A stretch of 35,615 bases of DNA from an uncultured Oleiphilus sp. (lineage in GTDB: Bacteria; Pseudomonadota; Gammaproteobacteria; Pseudomonadales; Oleiphilaceae), in NCBI GenBank assembly GCA_913020045.1, contig CAJWBE010000037.1:1-35615 (forward strand), written 5' to 3'. Under the pieces are notes generated by a model, which saw nothing but the letters and a program-made list of their open reading frames with translations, searched no databases and had not been told where the DNA came from. Shown one piece after another: positions 1-7,506 of the stretch (position 1 is the stretch's first letter; every line of letters begins with the position of its first letter). The position numbers and the translations under genes are program-made.

Positions 1-15
1 GTGAGATAAGCGGAC
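1..15. repeat. outer inverted repeat, left copy
   Basis: The first 15 bases (GTGAGATAAGCGGAC) are the inverted counterpart of 3303-3317 (GTCCGTTTATCTCGC), with 13 of 15 positions matching. The two copies bracket the whole region that carries the chemotaxis module and the ABC-gene remnant. The family is not recognised, and the copy may extend beyond the window start. Confidence 0.35.
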
Positions 16-115
16 TTAACGGGTGAAATGATTTTCGCTGGGTGTTAGACAAAAGCCAACCTAAAACACGCCGACTTTGACACCGTTTTGACACCGGCTT
101 TCGCTAAATAGCGGA

Positions 116-334
116 TCAGGTACGAGTGGAATCGACGGCAAGTGCTTTAACAATCGCTGTATGATTTTTTTCGATTATACGCAGCATGGTTTGCGTTTGT
201 TTTACGTCCGCAGCGAAGTAGTCGCCATCAGAAAATAGCTCGATCTCTTGGTTCAATGCAAACTGTACTGAAAGGGCTCTGACCCCTTCTGACCCCTTAA
301 ATTGACCCCTTAAATTCGACCCCTTAAATTCCAC
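116..334 (-). pseudogene. 72-codon ORF, probably the 3' remnant of a gene joined to a repeat
   Basis: No family is recognised. The first ~20 codons are made of the GACCCCTT tandem repeat at 271-340. Only the part after it (from about 270 down to the TGA at 116-118) looks like ordinary protein sequence, with an acidic stretch (ELFSDGDYF) and a helical tail. This arrangement suggests the end of a gene that lost its 5' part where the repeat now stands. The ABC ATPase fragment at 2820-3074 shows the same arrangement at the other repeat copy. It could be non-coding altogether. Confidence 0.3.
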
Positions 335-343
335 TTAAATTCC
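271..343 (+). repeat. AAAGGGCTCTGACCCC-type repeat with tandem GACCCCTTAAATT units
   Basis: AAAGGGCTCT is followed by iterated GACCCCTT units at 281, 291, 304 and 318, the later ones spaced 13-14 bases apart by AAATT(C). The array ends against the stop codon of the chemotaxis gene (343-345). The core AAGGGGTCAGAGCCCTTT (minus-strand reading) can form a short AAGGG/CCCTT hairpin. I associate this kind of element with REP-like repeats mobilised by RAYT/Y1 transposases, but no such transposase is in the window, so that link is inference. An inverted copy lies at 3071-3115. Confidence 0.65.
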
Positions 344-2205
344 TAGAGTTTAAACTTACCGACAATTTTGCCGAGGCGGCCGGTTAGTCCGCCAAGCTGC
401 CCGCTAGCATTTCTGGTTTGATCTACGCGGAAGGCACTATCCTCTGCCACTTTTGCGATATTGACCACGTTGCGGTTGACTTCCTCTGCGACCGCGCTTT
501 GCTCTTCTGCAGCGCTAGCGATTTGTAGGTTCATATCGTTGATGCTTGAGATTGCTTGGGTAATGGTTTGCAACGAATCGCCGGTTTTAATAATCGTTTC
601 GACGTTTGTTTGCACTTGGTCCAGGCTGATTTGCATGCTTGATACGGTTTCGTTTGCACCATTTTGCAAACGTTCTATCATGGTGTTGATATCTTCTGTG
701 GACTGTTGTGTGCGTCCTGCCAATGTGCGAACTTCATCTGCAACGACAGCGAAGCCCCGACCTTGCTCACCTGCTCTAGCGGCTTCAATTGCAGCGTTTA
801 ATGCTAGCAAGTTAGTTTGTTCTGCAATGCCACGAATAACTTCTAATACTCCTCCAATTTCACTCGTCTCATGTTGTAGTTTCTGAATGGCTTCGGAGGA
901 GGACTGAATATCCTTATGGAGAGCGTGAATAGAGGCAATGGCGCTTTCCACCACAAGTTTCACTTCTTCTGAGTCATTATTTGCGCTACTCGCTTCGCTT
1001 GCGGTTGATGCAGCATTTTGCGCTACATCGTGAACTGTGGCCGTCATTTGATTCATGGCCGTCGCAACTTGATCAATCTCAGACAACTGAGATTGCACGC
1101 CTTCGCTTGAGTCGTCAGCGCTGCCTTTCAAATCCGACGCTGATTGAGTGAGTTGACTCGTTATTTCTACCAACTGTGTCAGCATGTCTCTAAGGTTTGC
1201 CGACATGGTATGCATTCCCCGCAAAAGTCTGCCAACCTCGTCGTCTGAACCTTGTTCGATCTGAACAGTGAGATCTCCTTCGGAGATTTTTTCCATGGTG
1301 CGAACGGCGCTTTCGATGGGTAAAAAGGATCTGCGAACGTACCAAGCGAAAAATAAGCCGACAAGGGTCAATATCGCTAAGGTAGTAACATAACTGGTGT
1401 TGCTGATATTGTTCGCAGCAGCAATAGATAAAGTGTGTTCTTGTATGTCAACTAGATGGGCAATGGATTGGCCTTCGGGATCTTTAATAGGAGTAATGGT
1501 GACTCCATAGTGTTTGCCCTCATGTTCTATTTCCTGGTAATCCGCTATACCGAGATCCGGGAGTGAAATGTTGAGCCCATCGAAGAGGTCAGAATTTGTG
1601 GTTGCTTCGAGATTTCCGGTGGAGTTTATAACGGTGACTTCTGAATCATTGTTAAGCTTAAAGTCGGCCAGTGCTGCATCCAGGCCAATTATAAAGATAC
1701 CAGCCCCAATTACCTTACCTCTTTGAAGTACAGGAAATGACACTTCAATCACCAGTCCGTCACTATCCATAGCAACGCCCCTGATCGCTTTCCCCTGCTC
1801 AAGCGCTTGTTGAACCGTATATTTTTCGCTTTGCCCTGGCTGTGTATTTGGCATTGAAAATAGTATTTTACTATCCAAGCCGGTCAATTGTTGTTTGGTG
1901 ATGATTCCAGAGGAACTTAATCGACGAAAGGTAGGGGCAGCCTCTTCCGTCAGTGTGTCGGAGTCGCCTTTAAGTATGAGTTTGCGCAAGTTGCGGTCGC
2001 GCGTGATGGCACCCATTTCGGCTGCCATTTTATCCTGTTGACTCGAAACGATTTTATTCCAAAGTACTTGGTTAGCACGATAAGTGGCGGACTCATATCT
2101 CTCTGCCCAGTTGGCAGAAATCATTTTGGAGCTAATGATTAGTGCTAAGGCAACAATGAACACGCTAACTAAGGAGGCTAGCGTGATGCGGAAGCGTAAG
2201 CTCAT
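343..2205 (-). CDS. methyl-accepting chemotaxis protein with a Cache-like sensor
   Basis: This is a transmembrane chemoreceptor that would signal to CheA/CheW. The 620-residue protein has an N-terminal membrane segment (about 7-29), a periplasmic sensor of about 230 residues resembling a Cache fold, and a second membrane segment near 270-290. A HAMP domain follows at about 290-345, then a long coiled-coil signalling domain. The conserved hairpin tip, EQTNLLALNAAIEAARAGE, lies near residue 465. No CheR/CheB-tethering pentapeptide is visible at the C terminus (ends GKFKL). A GAAGGG ribosome site precedes the ATG. The gene lies 53 bases downstream of the rhodanese gene and may be co-transcribed with it. 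Its stop codon abuts the 271-343 repeat. The ligand cannot be read from sequence. Confidence 0.95.
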   Translation of the reverse strand: MSLRFRITLASLVSVFIVALALIISSKMISANWAERYESATYRANQVLWNKIVSSQQDKMAAEMGAITRDRNLRKLILKGDSDTLTEEAAPTFRRLSSSGIITKQQLTGLDSKILFSMPNTQPGQSEKYTVQQALEQGKAIRGVAMDSDGLVIEVSFPVLQRGKVIGAGIFIIGLDAALADFKLNNDSEVTVINSTGNLEATTNSDLFDGLNISLPDLGIADYQEIEHEGKHYGVTITPIKDPEGQSIAHLVDIQEHTLSIAAANNISNTSYVTTLAILTLVGLFFAWYVRRSFLPIESAVRTMEKISEGDLTVQIEQGSDDEVGRLLRGMHTMSANLRDMLTQLVEITSQLTQSASDLKGSADDSSEGVQSQLSEIDQVATAMNQMTATVHDVAQNAASTASEASSANNDSEEVKLVVESAIASIHALHKDIQSSSEAIQKLQHETSEIGGVLEVIRGIAEQTNLLALNAAIEAARAGEQGRGFAVVADEVRTLAGRTQQSTEDINTMIERLQNGANETVSSMQISLDQVQTNVETIIKTGDSLQTITQAISSINDMNLQIASAAEEQSAVAEEVNRNVVNIAKVAEDSAFRVDQTRNASGQLGGLTGRLGKIVGKFKL

Positions 2206-2258
2206 AGAAAGCCCTTCTTTTGGTTCTCCAAAATCTGCTGTTTCTTTTGCTTTTAAGG

Positions 2259-2669
2259 CTATTCGACAGGGTGTCCAGCTGCCTTCCAGGCAGGGAAGCC
2301 ATCTCTATAGTAGTATACTTTTGAAAAACCCCAACCCACAGCTTGTTCGCTACATTTTGAAGACCGTAGGCAACTGGCACCATTACAATAGCAGACGATG
2401 GCTTCATCTTTTTTAGCTTCTCCGCTTAGTGATGCCTCGGTGAAATTGCTTTTTAGTTCCAAGTGGACTGCATCGGGTATTCTGCCTGCGTCCCAATCGG
2501 AGTTTTTTCTGGTGTCAACGAACATTATGCCACTGTCAAAAAGGCTTTTTGCTTTTGCCGTCTCCACCGTTTCTGCTCCGTCTACCTTAAGTGGCGAGAC
2601 TTTTTCCGCGTACGCATTCGAAAACGAAAAAAGAAAAATAAGAGTTGTACCGAATATAAAATTTATCAT
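2259..2669 (-). CDS. periplasmic rhodanese-like domain protein
   Basis: This is a single rhodanese domain exported to the periplasm. Residues 1-21 form a signal peptide ending in AYA. The body contains VDTR (51-54), a GRIPDAVHL strand typical of rhodaneses, and an active-site loop YCNGASCLRS. In this loop Cys95 is the likely persulfide-carrying nucleophile, and Cys100 and Cys106 are close by. The domain ends with the usual GFPAWKAAGHPV motif. The family moves sulfane sulfur or acts as a redox/sulfur sensor; the substrate is unknown. An AGGTGGAG ribosome site lies just upstream of the start, and a sigma70-like promoter is at 2706-2734. The chemoreceptor gene follows on the same strand, so sulfur or redox sensing linked to taxis is a possibility, not a demonstrated role. 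Confidence 0.85.
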   Translation of the reverse strand: MINFIFGTTLIFLFSFSNAYAEKVSPLKVDGAETVETAKAKSLFDSGIMFVDTRKNSDWDAGRIPDAVHLELKSNFTEASLSGEAKKDEAIVCYCNGASCLRSSKCSEQAVGWGFSKVYYYRDGFPAWKAAGHPVE

Positions 2670-2705
2670 GAAGAATCTCCACCTATATAACCAAAATGAT
2701 TAACG

Positions 2706-2734
2706 TATAAAATAACTGTCAACTGGTTATGTAA
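2706..2734 (-). promoter_or_regulatory. candidate sigma70 promoter for the rhodanese-chemoreceptor pair
   Basis: On the minus strand TTACAT (2729-2734) is followed after 17 bases by TTTATA (2706-2711), about 37 bases upstream of the rhodanese start codon. A TTGACA lies between them but has no good -10 partner. Assignment is by consensus only. Confidence 0.4.
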
Positions 2735-2819
2735 GTAAAGCACTAATTTTATAAATCTCAATGTGGTTGGCGTTGGTAAAAGGTGCTAGTTTAATGGGAG
2801 TCCTGTCTGATGAGGCTTT

Positions 2820-3074
2820 CTAAAAGGACGGTGTTCTATGTCGCTTGGTATAGCGATCTATCGCTTTACCAAGGAATGATTTGGAGCCGTATTTAGAATA
2901 CGGCCAGCCCGGAATCGCTGCGATTAGTTGTTGTGTGAATGGATGTTGAGGATTTCTGATAACGTCATCTACTGCACCTTGCTCCACAATCTTTCCACTA
3001 TCCATGACCAATACCCGCTGATAAAACATGCGCACAACATTTAAGTCGTGACTCTCTAGGACGTAGTTGAACGA
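2820..3074 (-). pseudogene. 3' remnant of a peptide/oligopeptide-type ABC transporter ATPase
   Basis: The reading frame begins at the repeat edge near 3074 with FNYVLESHDLNVVR. It continues through RVLVMDSGKIVEQG and the NPQHPFTQQLIAAIP signature to a stop at 2820-2822. These are the region after Walker B, the H-loop histidine (SHDLNVV) and the C-terminal tail typical of Dpp/Opp/Sap ATPases. Walker A, the Q-loop, the LSGGQ signature and Walker B are all absent, so about three quarters of the gene is missing. The internal ATG at 3033-3035 would give a 71-residue peptide but is probably not a true start. The break coincides with the tandem repeat at 3071, which points to recombination or insertion at that repeat. 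No permease or binding-protein genes adjoin it. Confidence 0.8.
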
Positions 3075-3115
3075 ATCTAAGGGGTCAAAACGAATCTAAG
3101 GGGTCAAAGCCCTTT
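3071..3115 (-). repeat. inverted copy of the AAAGGGCTYTGACCCC-type repeat
   Basis: The unit ACGAATCTAAGGGGTCAAA occurs twice in tandem (3071-3089 and 3090-3108), followed by GCCCTTT. Read on the minus strand this is AAAGGGCTTTGACCCCTTAG, the same core as at 271-290 but facing it. The two copies enclose about 2.7 kb. The AAGGG/CCCTT ends can pair into a small hairpin. Confidence 0.65.
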
Positions 3116-3405
3116 AATCTATAAAAATGACCGATTTGTATAAAAGCCAATGTGCCCAGACCATGAGATACAGGGTCAGCTTTACTTTCAAAACCGAAAT
3201 CTACGCAAGGTCCGCAATTCACCAACAGCCGTTGTGATTTTATTCACGGCCGACATGTCTGCTTATTGGTGTTAACCGAAGCGGTGGCCTATTAAAGTTT
3301 TAGTCCGTTTATCTCGCAAAGTCAGTGCACAAAAAACCTCAAGCTTTCTTCTGCCTTTTTAGCTCTATCAATAGATCATCCTTCATTAGTAGCAGGAGTT
3401 TTGCC
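3116..3405. other. gap with no assignable gene
   Basis: No protein-coding gene is supported here. On the minus strand a frame without a recognised start runs from about 3245 into the repeat (about 50 codons, containing LLVNCGPCVDFGFES). It may be another gene fragment, but it matches no family I know. The stretch includes the outer inverted repeat at 3303-3317 and one CTATCA hexamer at 3365. Confidence 0.4.
3303..3317. repeat. outer inverted repeat, right copy
   Basis: GTCCGTTTATCTCGC is the inverted partner of bases 1-15 (13 of 15 matching); the similarity extends a few bases further inward and then stops. It lies about 170 bases upstream of the recombinase gene. The relation to that recombinase is unknown. 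Confidence 0.35.
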
Positions 3406-3481
3406 TTGTAAGGCTATCATTAGGGTTTATATATAGCATGTTAATGATAGACTATCACTAACTCCCTAAACACAGTGATAG
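3406..3481 (+). promoter_or_regulatory. recombinase promoter overlain by TGATAG/CTATCA half-sites
   Basis: A promoter-like TTGTAA (3406-3411) and TATATA (3428-3433, 16-base spacer) precede the recombinase gene. The hexamer TGATAG or its complement occurs at 3414-3419 (inside the promoter), 3445-3450 and 3452-3457 (together the palindrome TGATAGACTATCA), and 3476-3481. A further copy lies upstream at 3365-3370. Serine resolvases commonly bind repeated half-sites over their own promoters and repress themselves there, so this is a good candidate operator and/or res-like site. This is inference from repeat placement. Confidence 0.5.
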
Positions 3482-3486
3482 GTGCG

Positions 3487-4032
3487 ATGAAATACATATA
3501 CGCTAGGGTTTCTACGGAAGACCAAGATGTAAAACAACAAGCCGATTATCTGTCGGACAAATACGATCATGATTGCGTTGTTACGGAGTGCTTTACTGGC
3601 ACGACAACAGATAGGCCTAAATTCCAGAATCTTTTAGCTGAGCTAAAGAGTGGAGATACCTTGATTGTTTATCATGTGAGCCGTCTTGGGCGGAAAACCT
3701 CAGAGGTTCTTGAAACCGTTGAGTTGCTCCAAGAGAAAGGTGTGTCGGTGTTTGTGGATCAACTTCAGGGGATCGATATTACGTCAGGCGTTGGAAAGTT
3801 GTTATTCACTATGTTGAGTGGGTTGGCCGAGCTGGAGCGAGAGCAGATGTTGGAGCGGCAGAGAATAGGGATTAATCGTGCGAAATCAGAAGGCAAATAC
3901 AAAGGGCGAAAACCCGTAGATGATGATCTCATTGAATCCGCGAGGACTTTGATTGCGTCTGGAATGACTAAGGAAAAGGTTGCTCAACAATTAGGAGTTG
4001 GGGTCGCCACACTTTATAGAAGATTGAAGTGA
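3487..4032 (+). CDS. serine site-specific recombinase (resolvase/invertase family)
   Basis: This is a complete small serine recombinase that would cut and rejoin DNA through a 5'-phosphoserine link. From the ATG at 3487 it has 181 residues. The catalytic serine is Ser9 in YARVSTEDQD. The conserved arginines are in the TDRPKF and SRLGRK segments, and the E-helix region includes LAELEREQMLERQRIG. A C-terminal helix-turn-helix (SGMTKEKVAQQLGVGVATLY) provides site recognition. The size fits Tn3-type resolvases or Hin/Gin invertases. A GTG at 3475 would add four residues, but the family normally starts just before the YARVST motif. No transposase or invertible gene segment is obvious nearby. The gene is flanked by repeats and gene remnants, consistent with acquired DNA. 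Confidence 0.92.
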   Translation: MKYIYARVSTEDQDVKQQADYLSDKYDHDCVVTECFTGTTTDRPKFQNLLAELKSGDTLIVYHVSRLGRKTSEVLETVELLQEKGVSVFVDQLQGIDITSGVGKLLFTMLSGLAELEREQMLERQRIGINRAKSEGKYKGRKPVDDDLIESARTLIASGMTKEKVAQQLGVGVATLYRRLK

Positions 4033-4240
4033 AAAATTCGAAGTTTCAGTGGGCAAAATGGCTATTTACTTTGGTGGCTTTTGGTCGTAAAAAGTTAAGT
4101 TTTGGGGCTCAAGGAGGGTAAAAGGTAACTAAATTCTATGTATTTGTTCATTATTTGAAGATATCTAGATCATTGGGTGGGTTGAATCTTCATTTTTTAT
4201 TAGCTTACCCACCCACCCATCAAAACGTAACTAAAAATAA
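4033..4240. other. gap downstream of the recombinase with an ACCCACCC inverted repeat
   Basis: No gene is visible. TGGGTGGGT (4174-4182) can pair with ACCCACCCA (4207-4215 or 4211-4219) across a T-rich loop, giving a possible recombinase terminator, although no T-run follows the stem. GTAACTAAA occurs twice (4125-4133 and 4227-4235) and brackets this structure. Confidence 0.35.
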
Positions 4241-4393
4241 ATGGGGTTGATTCTAATATTGCGCCATGGTGCTGCTCCAATCGACGATAACTATCTGGAT
4301 GATTTGCGCGAAAAGTTAGCGAAAATAGCTGGGTTTGGCAATCACAATCTAAGTCCGTATGTTCTGATGGCTGAAGCGCCTAGAAATAGATGA
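4241..4393 (+). pseudogene. 50-codon ORF, possible C-terminal gene remnant upstream of glyA
   Basis: An ATG-initiated frame of 50 codons ends 98 bases before glyA. It contains a helical YLDDLREKLAKIAG stretch and ends NLSPYVLMAEAPRNR, which has the look of the C-terminal end of a larger globular enzyme. No good ribosome site precedes the ATG, and the frame starts right after the ACCCACCC structure. I cannot name the family. It is either a remnant of a gene truncated when the accessory region formed, or a chance frame. Confidence 0.35.
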
Positions 4394-4491
4394 GTTTGTG
4401 GAAAGAATCGTATAGAATGGCGCGTTTTTTGAGCAGAGCGTCTCATTTTCGCTTTGCCAGTCCTGTTAGATGATCAAAGAGGCTTTTCCCT

Positions 4492-5757
4492 ATGTTTACT
4501 CGTGATATGACAATTGCTGGTTTTGACGACGATATCGCTAATGCAATCAATGCAGAAGCTACGCGTCAGGAAGAACATATCGAATTAATTGCGTCTGAAA
4601 ACTATACCAGCCCTAGGGTGATGGAAGCGCAAGGTTCTGTACTAACCAACAAGTATGCCGAAGGTTATCCTGGGAAACGTTACTACGGCGGTTGTGAGCA
4701 TGTTGACGTTGTTGAGCAGCTAGCGATCGATCGAGCGAAGGAGCTGTTTGGGGCAGACTATGCCAATGTTCAGCCGCATTCTGGGTCGCAAGCAAATGCA
4801 GCTGTTTACATGGCCTTGTGCTCGCCTGGTGATACCGTCTTGGGTATGAGTTTGGCGCACGGCGGTCACTTGACACATGGCGCTTCTGTTAGCTTTTCTG
4901 GTCGTATTTATAACGCGGTTCAGTACGGTTTGAATGATGCGACGGGCGAGATTGATTACGAACAAGTTGAAAGTTTGGCGCGTGAGCACAAACCAAAAAT
5001 GATCGTTGCGGGTTTTTCAGCTTACTCTCGCATTGTCGATTGGAAGCGTTTTAGAGCGATTGCTGACGAAGTGGGTGCTTATTTGTTTGTCGATATGGCG
5101 CATATCGCAGGCTTGGTAGCGGCGGGTGTCTATCCTAGTCCGGTTGATATTGCAGATGTTACGACTACGACTACCCATAAAACACTGGGTGGCCCTCGTG
5201 GTGGTTTGATCTTAGCGAAGTCTAACGAAGCACTGGAGAAGAAACTGAACTTTGCAGTGTTCCCTGAAAGTCAGGGTGGCCCATTGATGCATGTGATTGC
5301 AGCGAAAGCAGTATGCTTTAAAGAAGCGATGTCCGAAGAATTTAAAACCTACCAAGCTCAGGTCGTTGTCAATGCGCAATCAATGGTTAGCGTGTTTCAA
5401 GAGCGTGGTTACAACGTCGTGTCGAATGGCACTGATGACCACTTGTTTTTGTTGGATCTAGTGGATAAAGATATTACGGGTAAGGATGCAGATGCCGCCT
5501 TGGGTCGCGCTAATATTACAGTGAACAAAAATGCTGTGCCTAACGACCCACGCTCTCCGTTCGTGACGAGTGGTTTACGTATTGGTACGCCTGCGGTGAC
5601 GCGTCGTGGCTTTAATGCAGACGATTGTCAGCAATTGGCAGGTTGGATGTGTGACGTCTTAGACGCCTTGGTTGCGAATCCAGACGATGACAGCGTTATT
5701 ACGTCGACGCAGGTTAAGGTTAAAGAGATTTGCGCTCGTTTACCTGTCTACGCATAG
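4492..5757 (+). CDS. glyA: serine hydroxymethyltransferase
   Basis: This PLP enzyme interconverts serine and tetrahydrofolate with glycine and 5,10-methylene-tetrahydrofolate, the main cytosolic source of one-carbon units. The 421-residue length is close to the E. coli enzyme. The PLP-binding lysine is Lys230 in [15 protein letters not shown]. Other hallmarks are [10 protein letters not shown] (31-40), [15 protein letters not shown] (53-67) and the DMAHIAGL segment (201-208). A TATAGAAT -10-like sequence lies at 4411-4418, but no convincing -35 pairs with it. The gene opens the glyA-nrdR-rib run common in gammaproteobacteria. Confidence 0.97.
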   Translation: MFTRDMTIAGFDDDIANAINAEATRQEEHIELIASENYTSPRVMEAQGSVLTNKYAEGYPGKRYYGGCEHVDVVEQLAIDRAKELFGADYANVQPHSGSQANAAVYMALCSPGDTVLGMSLAHGGHLTHGASVSFSGRIYNAVQYGLNDATGEIDYEQVESLAREHKPKMIVAGFSAYSRIVDWKRFRAIADEVGAYLFVDMAHIAGLVAAGVYPSPVDIADVTTTTTHKTLGGPRGGLILAKSNEALEKKLNFAVFPESQGGPLMHVIAAKAVCFKEAMSEEFKTYQAQVVVNAQSMVSVFQERGYNVVSNGTDDHLFLLDLVDKDITGKDADAALGRANITVNKNAVPNDPRSPFVTSGLRIGTPAVTRRGFNADDCQQLAGWMCDVLDALVANPDDDSVITSTQVKVKEICARLPVYA

Positions 5758-5794
5758 GTCTACTTAATTCGTGACAAAGCACCGAGGTTGAGTG

Positions 5795-6292
5795 ATGCAC
5801 TGCCCGTTTTGTAAGGCAAATGATACGAAGGTAATCGACTCGCGGCTGGTCTCTGAGGGAGATCAAGTCCGCCGACGTCGCGAGTGCGTGTCGTGTAAAG
5901 AGCGTTTTACGACGTTTGAAACAGCGGAGCTATTGATGCCTCGTGTGGTCAAGCAAGATGGAACGCGTCAGCCTTTCGATGAAGACAAGCTTAATCGTGG
6001 TTTTTCTCGTGCCTTGGAAAAGCGTCCAGTGAGTATTGAGGCGATAGAGAAATCGATTAACAACATCAAGTATCGTTTGCGTTCGACGGGCGAAAGAGAA
6101 GTTACCTCGTTGATGGTCGGCGAAGCCGTGATGCAAGAGTTGAGAAGCTTGGATGATGTTGCTTACGTTAGGTTTGCGTCGGTTTATCGTAGCTTCCAAG
6201 ATATTAATGAGTTTAAAGAAGAGGTTGAACGTTTATCGCGCGAAGGCGAGCGTGTTGATGATGGTTCGATCGGCGGCGACGGCAAGCAGTGA
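5795..6292 (+). CDS. nrdR: transcriptional repressor NrdR
   Basis: NrdR represses ribonucleotide reductase genes by binding NrdR boxes, using an ATP/dATP-sensing cone domain. The 165-residue protein begins MHCPFC. Its zinc ribbon is formed by CPFC near the start and CVSC about 30 residues later, followed by an ATP-cone from about residue 47 ([18 protein letters not shown]). A GTG one codon upstream is possible, but the family consistently starts at MHCPFC. It lies 37 bases after glyA and 41 before ribD, the usual neighbourhood for this gene. Confidence 0.96.
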   Translation: MHCPFCKANDTKVIDSRLVSEGDQVRRRRECVSCKERFTTFETAELLMPRVVKQDGTRQPFDEDKLNRGFSRALEKRPVSIEAIEKSINNIKYRLRSTGEREVTSLMVGEAVMQELRSLDDVAYVRFASVYRSFQDINEFKEEVERLSREGERVDDGSIGGDGKQ

Positions 6293-6333
6293 AACGCTCG
6301 TTGCGTGTCAGTGTTGGGTTCGACGAGGAATGA

Positions 6334-7452
6334 ATGATGCGGTGTGATGACTCTGCTCAAGAGTGGACGGAGCAAGACTGCAAATATATGGCAGAGGCGC
6401 TGCGTTTGGCCGCCAATGGTCTCTACAGTTCCGATCCAAACCCACGTGTCGGTTGCGTATTGGTTGCTGGGGGCGAAATTGTTGGTAAGGGCTGGCATGT
6501 CCGGGCAGGTCAGGCTCACGCAGAGGTCAATGCGCTGGCTGAGGCGGGCTTACGGTCTCAGGGAGCGACAGCTTATGTCACGCTAGAGCCTTGTAGTCAT
6601 CAAGGTAGAACTGGCCCGTGCGCAGACGCATTGATTAAGGCAGGCGTTGCAGGCGTTGTGATTGGGATGAAAGACCCGAACCCTTTGGTGGCCGGTAATG
6701 GTGTTCGGCGATTAGTTGATGCAAATATAAGCGTTCGGGTCGGATTGTTGTCCGAGCAGGCTAACGCGCTTAATCCAGGGTTCATCAAACGGATGTCTTC
6801 AGGGCGACCTTTTGTCCGGATTAAAATGGCGATGAGCTTGGACGGTCGAACAGCAATGGCCTCCGGTGAAAGCCAGTGGATTACGGGACCGCATGCCAGG
6901 GCGGACGTGCAGCGCTTACGAGCACGTAGCTCAGTTGTTTTAACCGGCTCCGGCACCGTGTTAAGCGATAACCCAGCAATGACGGTCAGAGATTCTGAGT
7001 TAAGGTCGAACGACGGAATTTTACGGCAGCCAATCAGGGCGGTATTCGATTGGCGTGGCAAGTTATCTGGGGATGAACAGTTTTTTAACGATTCGGCAAA
7101 AGTGCTGCACTTCTGCGGCGTTGCCGACAAGAAGATGCCGGCTTGGGTCGAATCGATTCCATTGAGTTTTGATGGCGACATGCCGTGTCTTGATGACGTA
7201 ATGCTAGTGCTGGCAAAGCATGAGTGTAATGAAGTACTCGTTGAGGCCGGTGCGGTAATGACCGGTGCATTTATTGCACAGCAATGCTGGGATGAGTTGG
7301 TGGTGTATATGGCGCCGAAATTAATGGGAAGTCGAGCAAGGCCTTTGTTTGACTTGGGCTTGGATAGCATGAATGAAGCCCATGGTCTAAAGTTGACAGA
7401 GACTCGAATGGTCGGTGATGACCTTAGATTGACATATGTTCCCGCGCGATGA
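6334..7452 (+). CDS. ribD: bifunctional riboflavin deaminase/reductase RibD
   Basis: RibD carries out the second and third steps of riboflavin synthesis: deamination of the diaminopyrimidine, then NADPH-dependent reduction of the ribosyl side chain. The N-terminal deaminase (about 1-145) has the zinc motif HAEV (His62, Glu64) and EPCSHQGRTGPC (Cys87, Cys96). The reductase half starts near RPFVRIKMAMSLDGRTA and ends at a normal length (372 residues). GAGGAA sits just upstream of two adjacent ATG codons, so the start could be one codon later. It heads the rib gene run; no FMN riboswitch is visible in front of it. Confidence 0.96.
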   Translation: MMRCDDSAQEWTEQDCKYMAEALRLAANGLYSSDPNPRVGCVLVAGGEIVGKGWHVRAGQAHAEVNALAEAGLRSQGATAYVTLEPCSHQGRTGPCADALIKAGVAGVVIGMKDPNPLVAGNGVRRLVDANISVRVGLLSEQANALNPGFIKRMSSGRPFVRIKMAMSLDGRTAMASGESQWITGPHARADVQRLRARSSVVLTGSGTVLSDNPAMTVRDSELRSNDGILRQPIRAVFDWRGKLSGDEQFFNDSAKVLHFCGVADKKMPAWVESIPLSFDGDMPCLDDVMLVLAKHECNEVLVEAGAVMTGAFIAQQCWDELVVYMAPKLMGSRARPLFDLGLDSMNEAHGLKLTETRMVGDDLRLTYVPAR

Positions 7453-7506
7453 CCGGGATGACTAGTGCGCGAGTGCGTGCCTCAACAAAATTGTAGCTAG
7501 GTATTC

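Noticed and set aside
281-330. Regularly spaced GACCCCTT units as a possible CRISPR array
   Set aside because: Units are only 13-14 bases apart with no unique spacers and no cas genes; a degenerate tandem repeat fits better.
461-886. Plus-strand ORF of 141 codons
   Set aside because: It lies wholly opposite the conserved signalling domain of the chemoreceptor and has no recognisable motif; an antisense shadow.
1-3317. Segment between the inverted repeats as a Hin/Gin-type invertible switch
   Set aside because: The repeats are not 26-base palindromic sites with a central dinucleotide, and no promoter or coding sequence is arranged to be swapped by inversion; kept only as a repeat-bracketed module.
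6600-7370. Minus-strand ORF of 256 codons
   Set aside because: It is entirely antisense to ribD, whose motifs are intact; the composition is that of a shadow frame.
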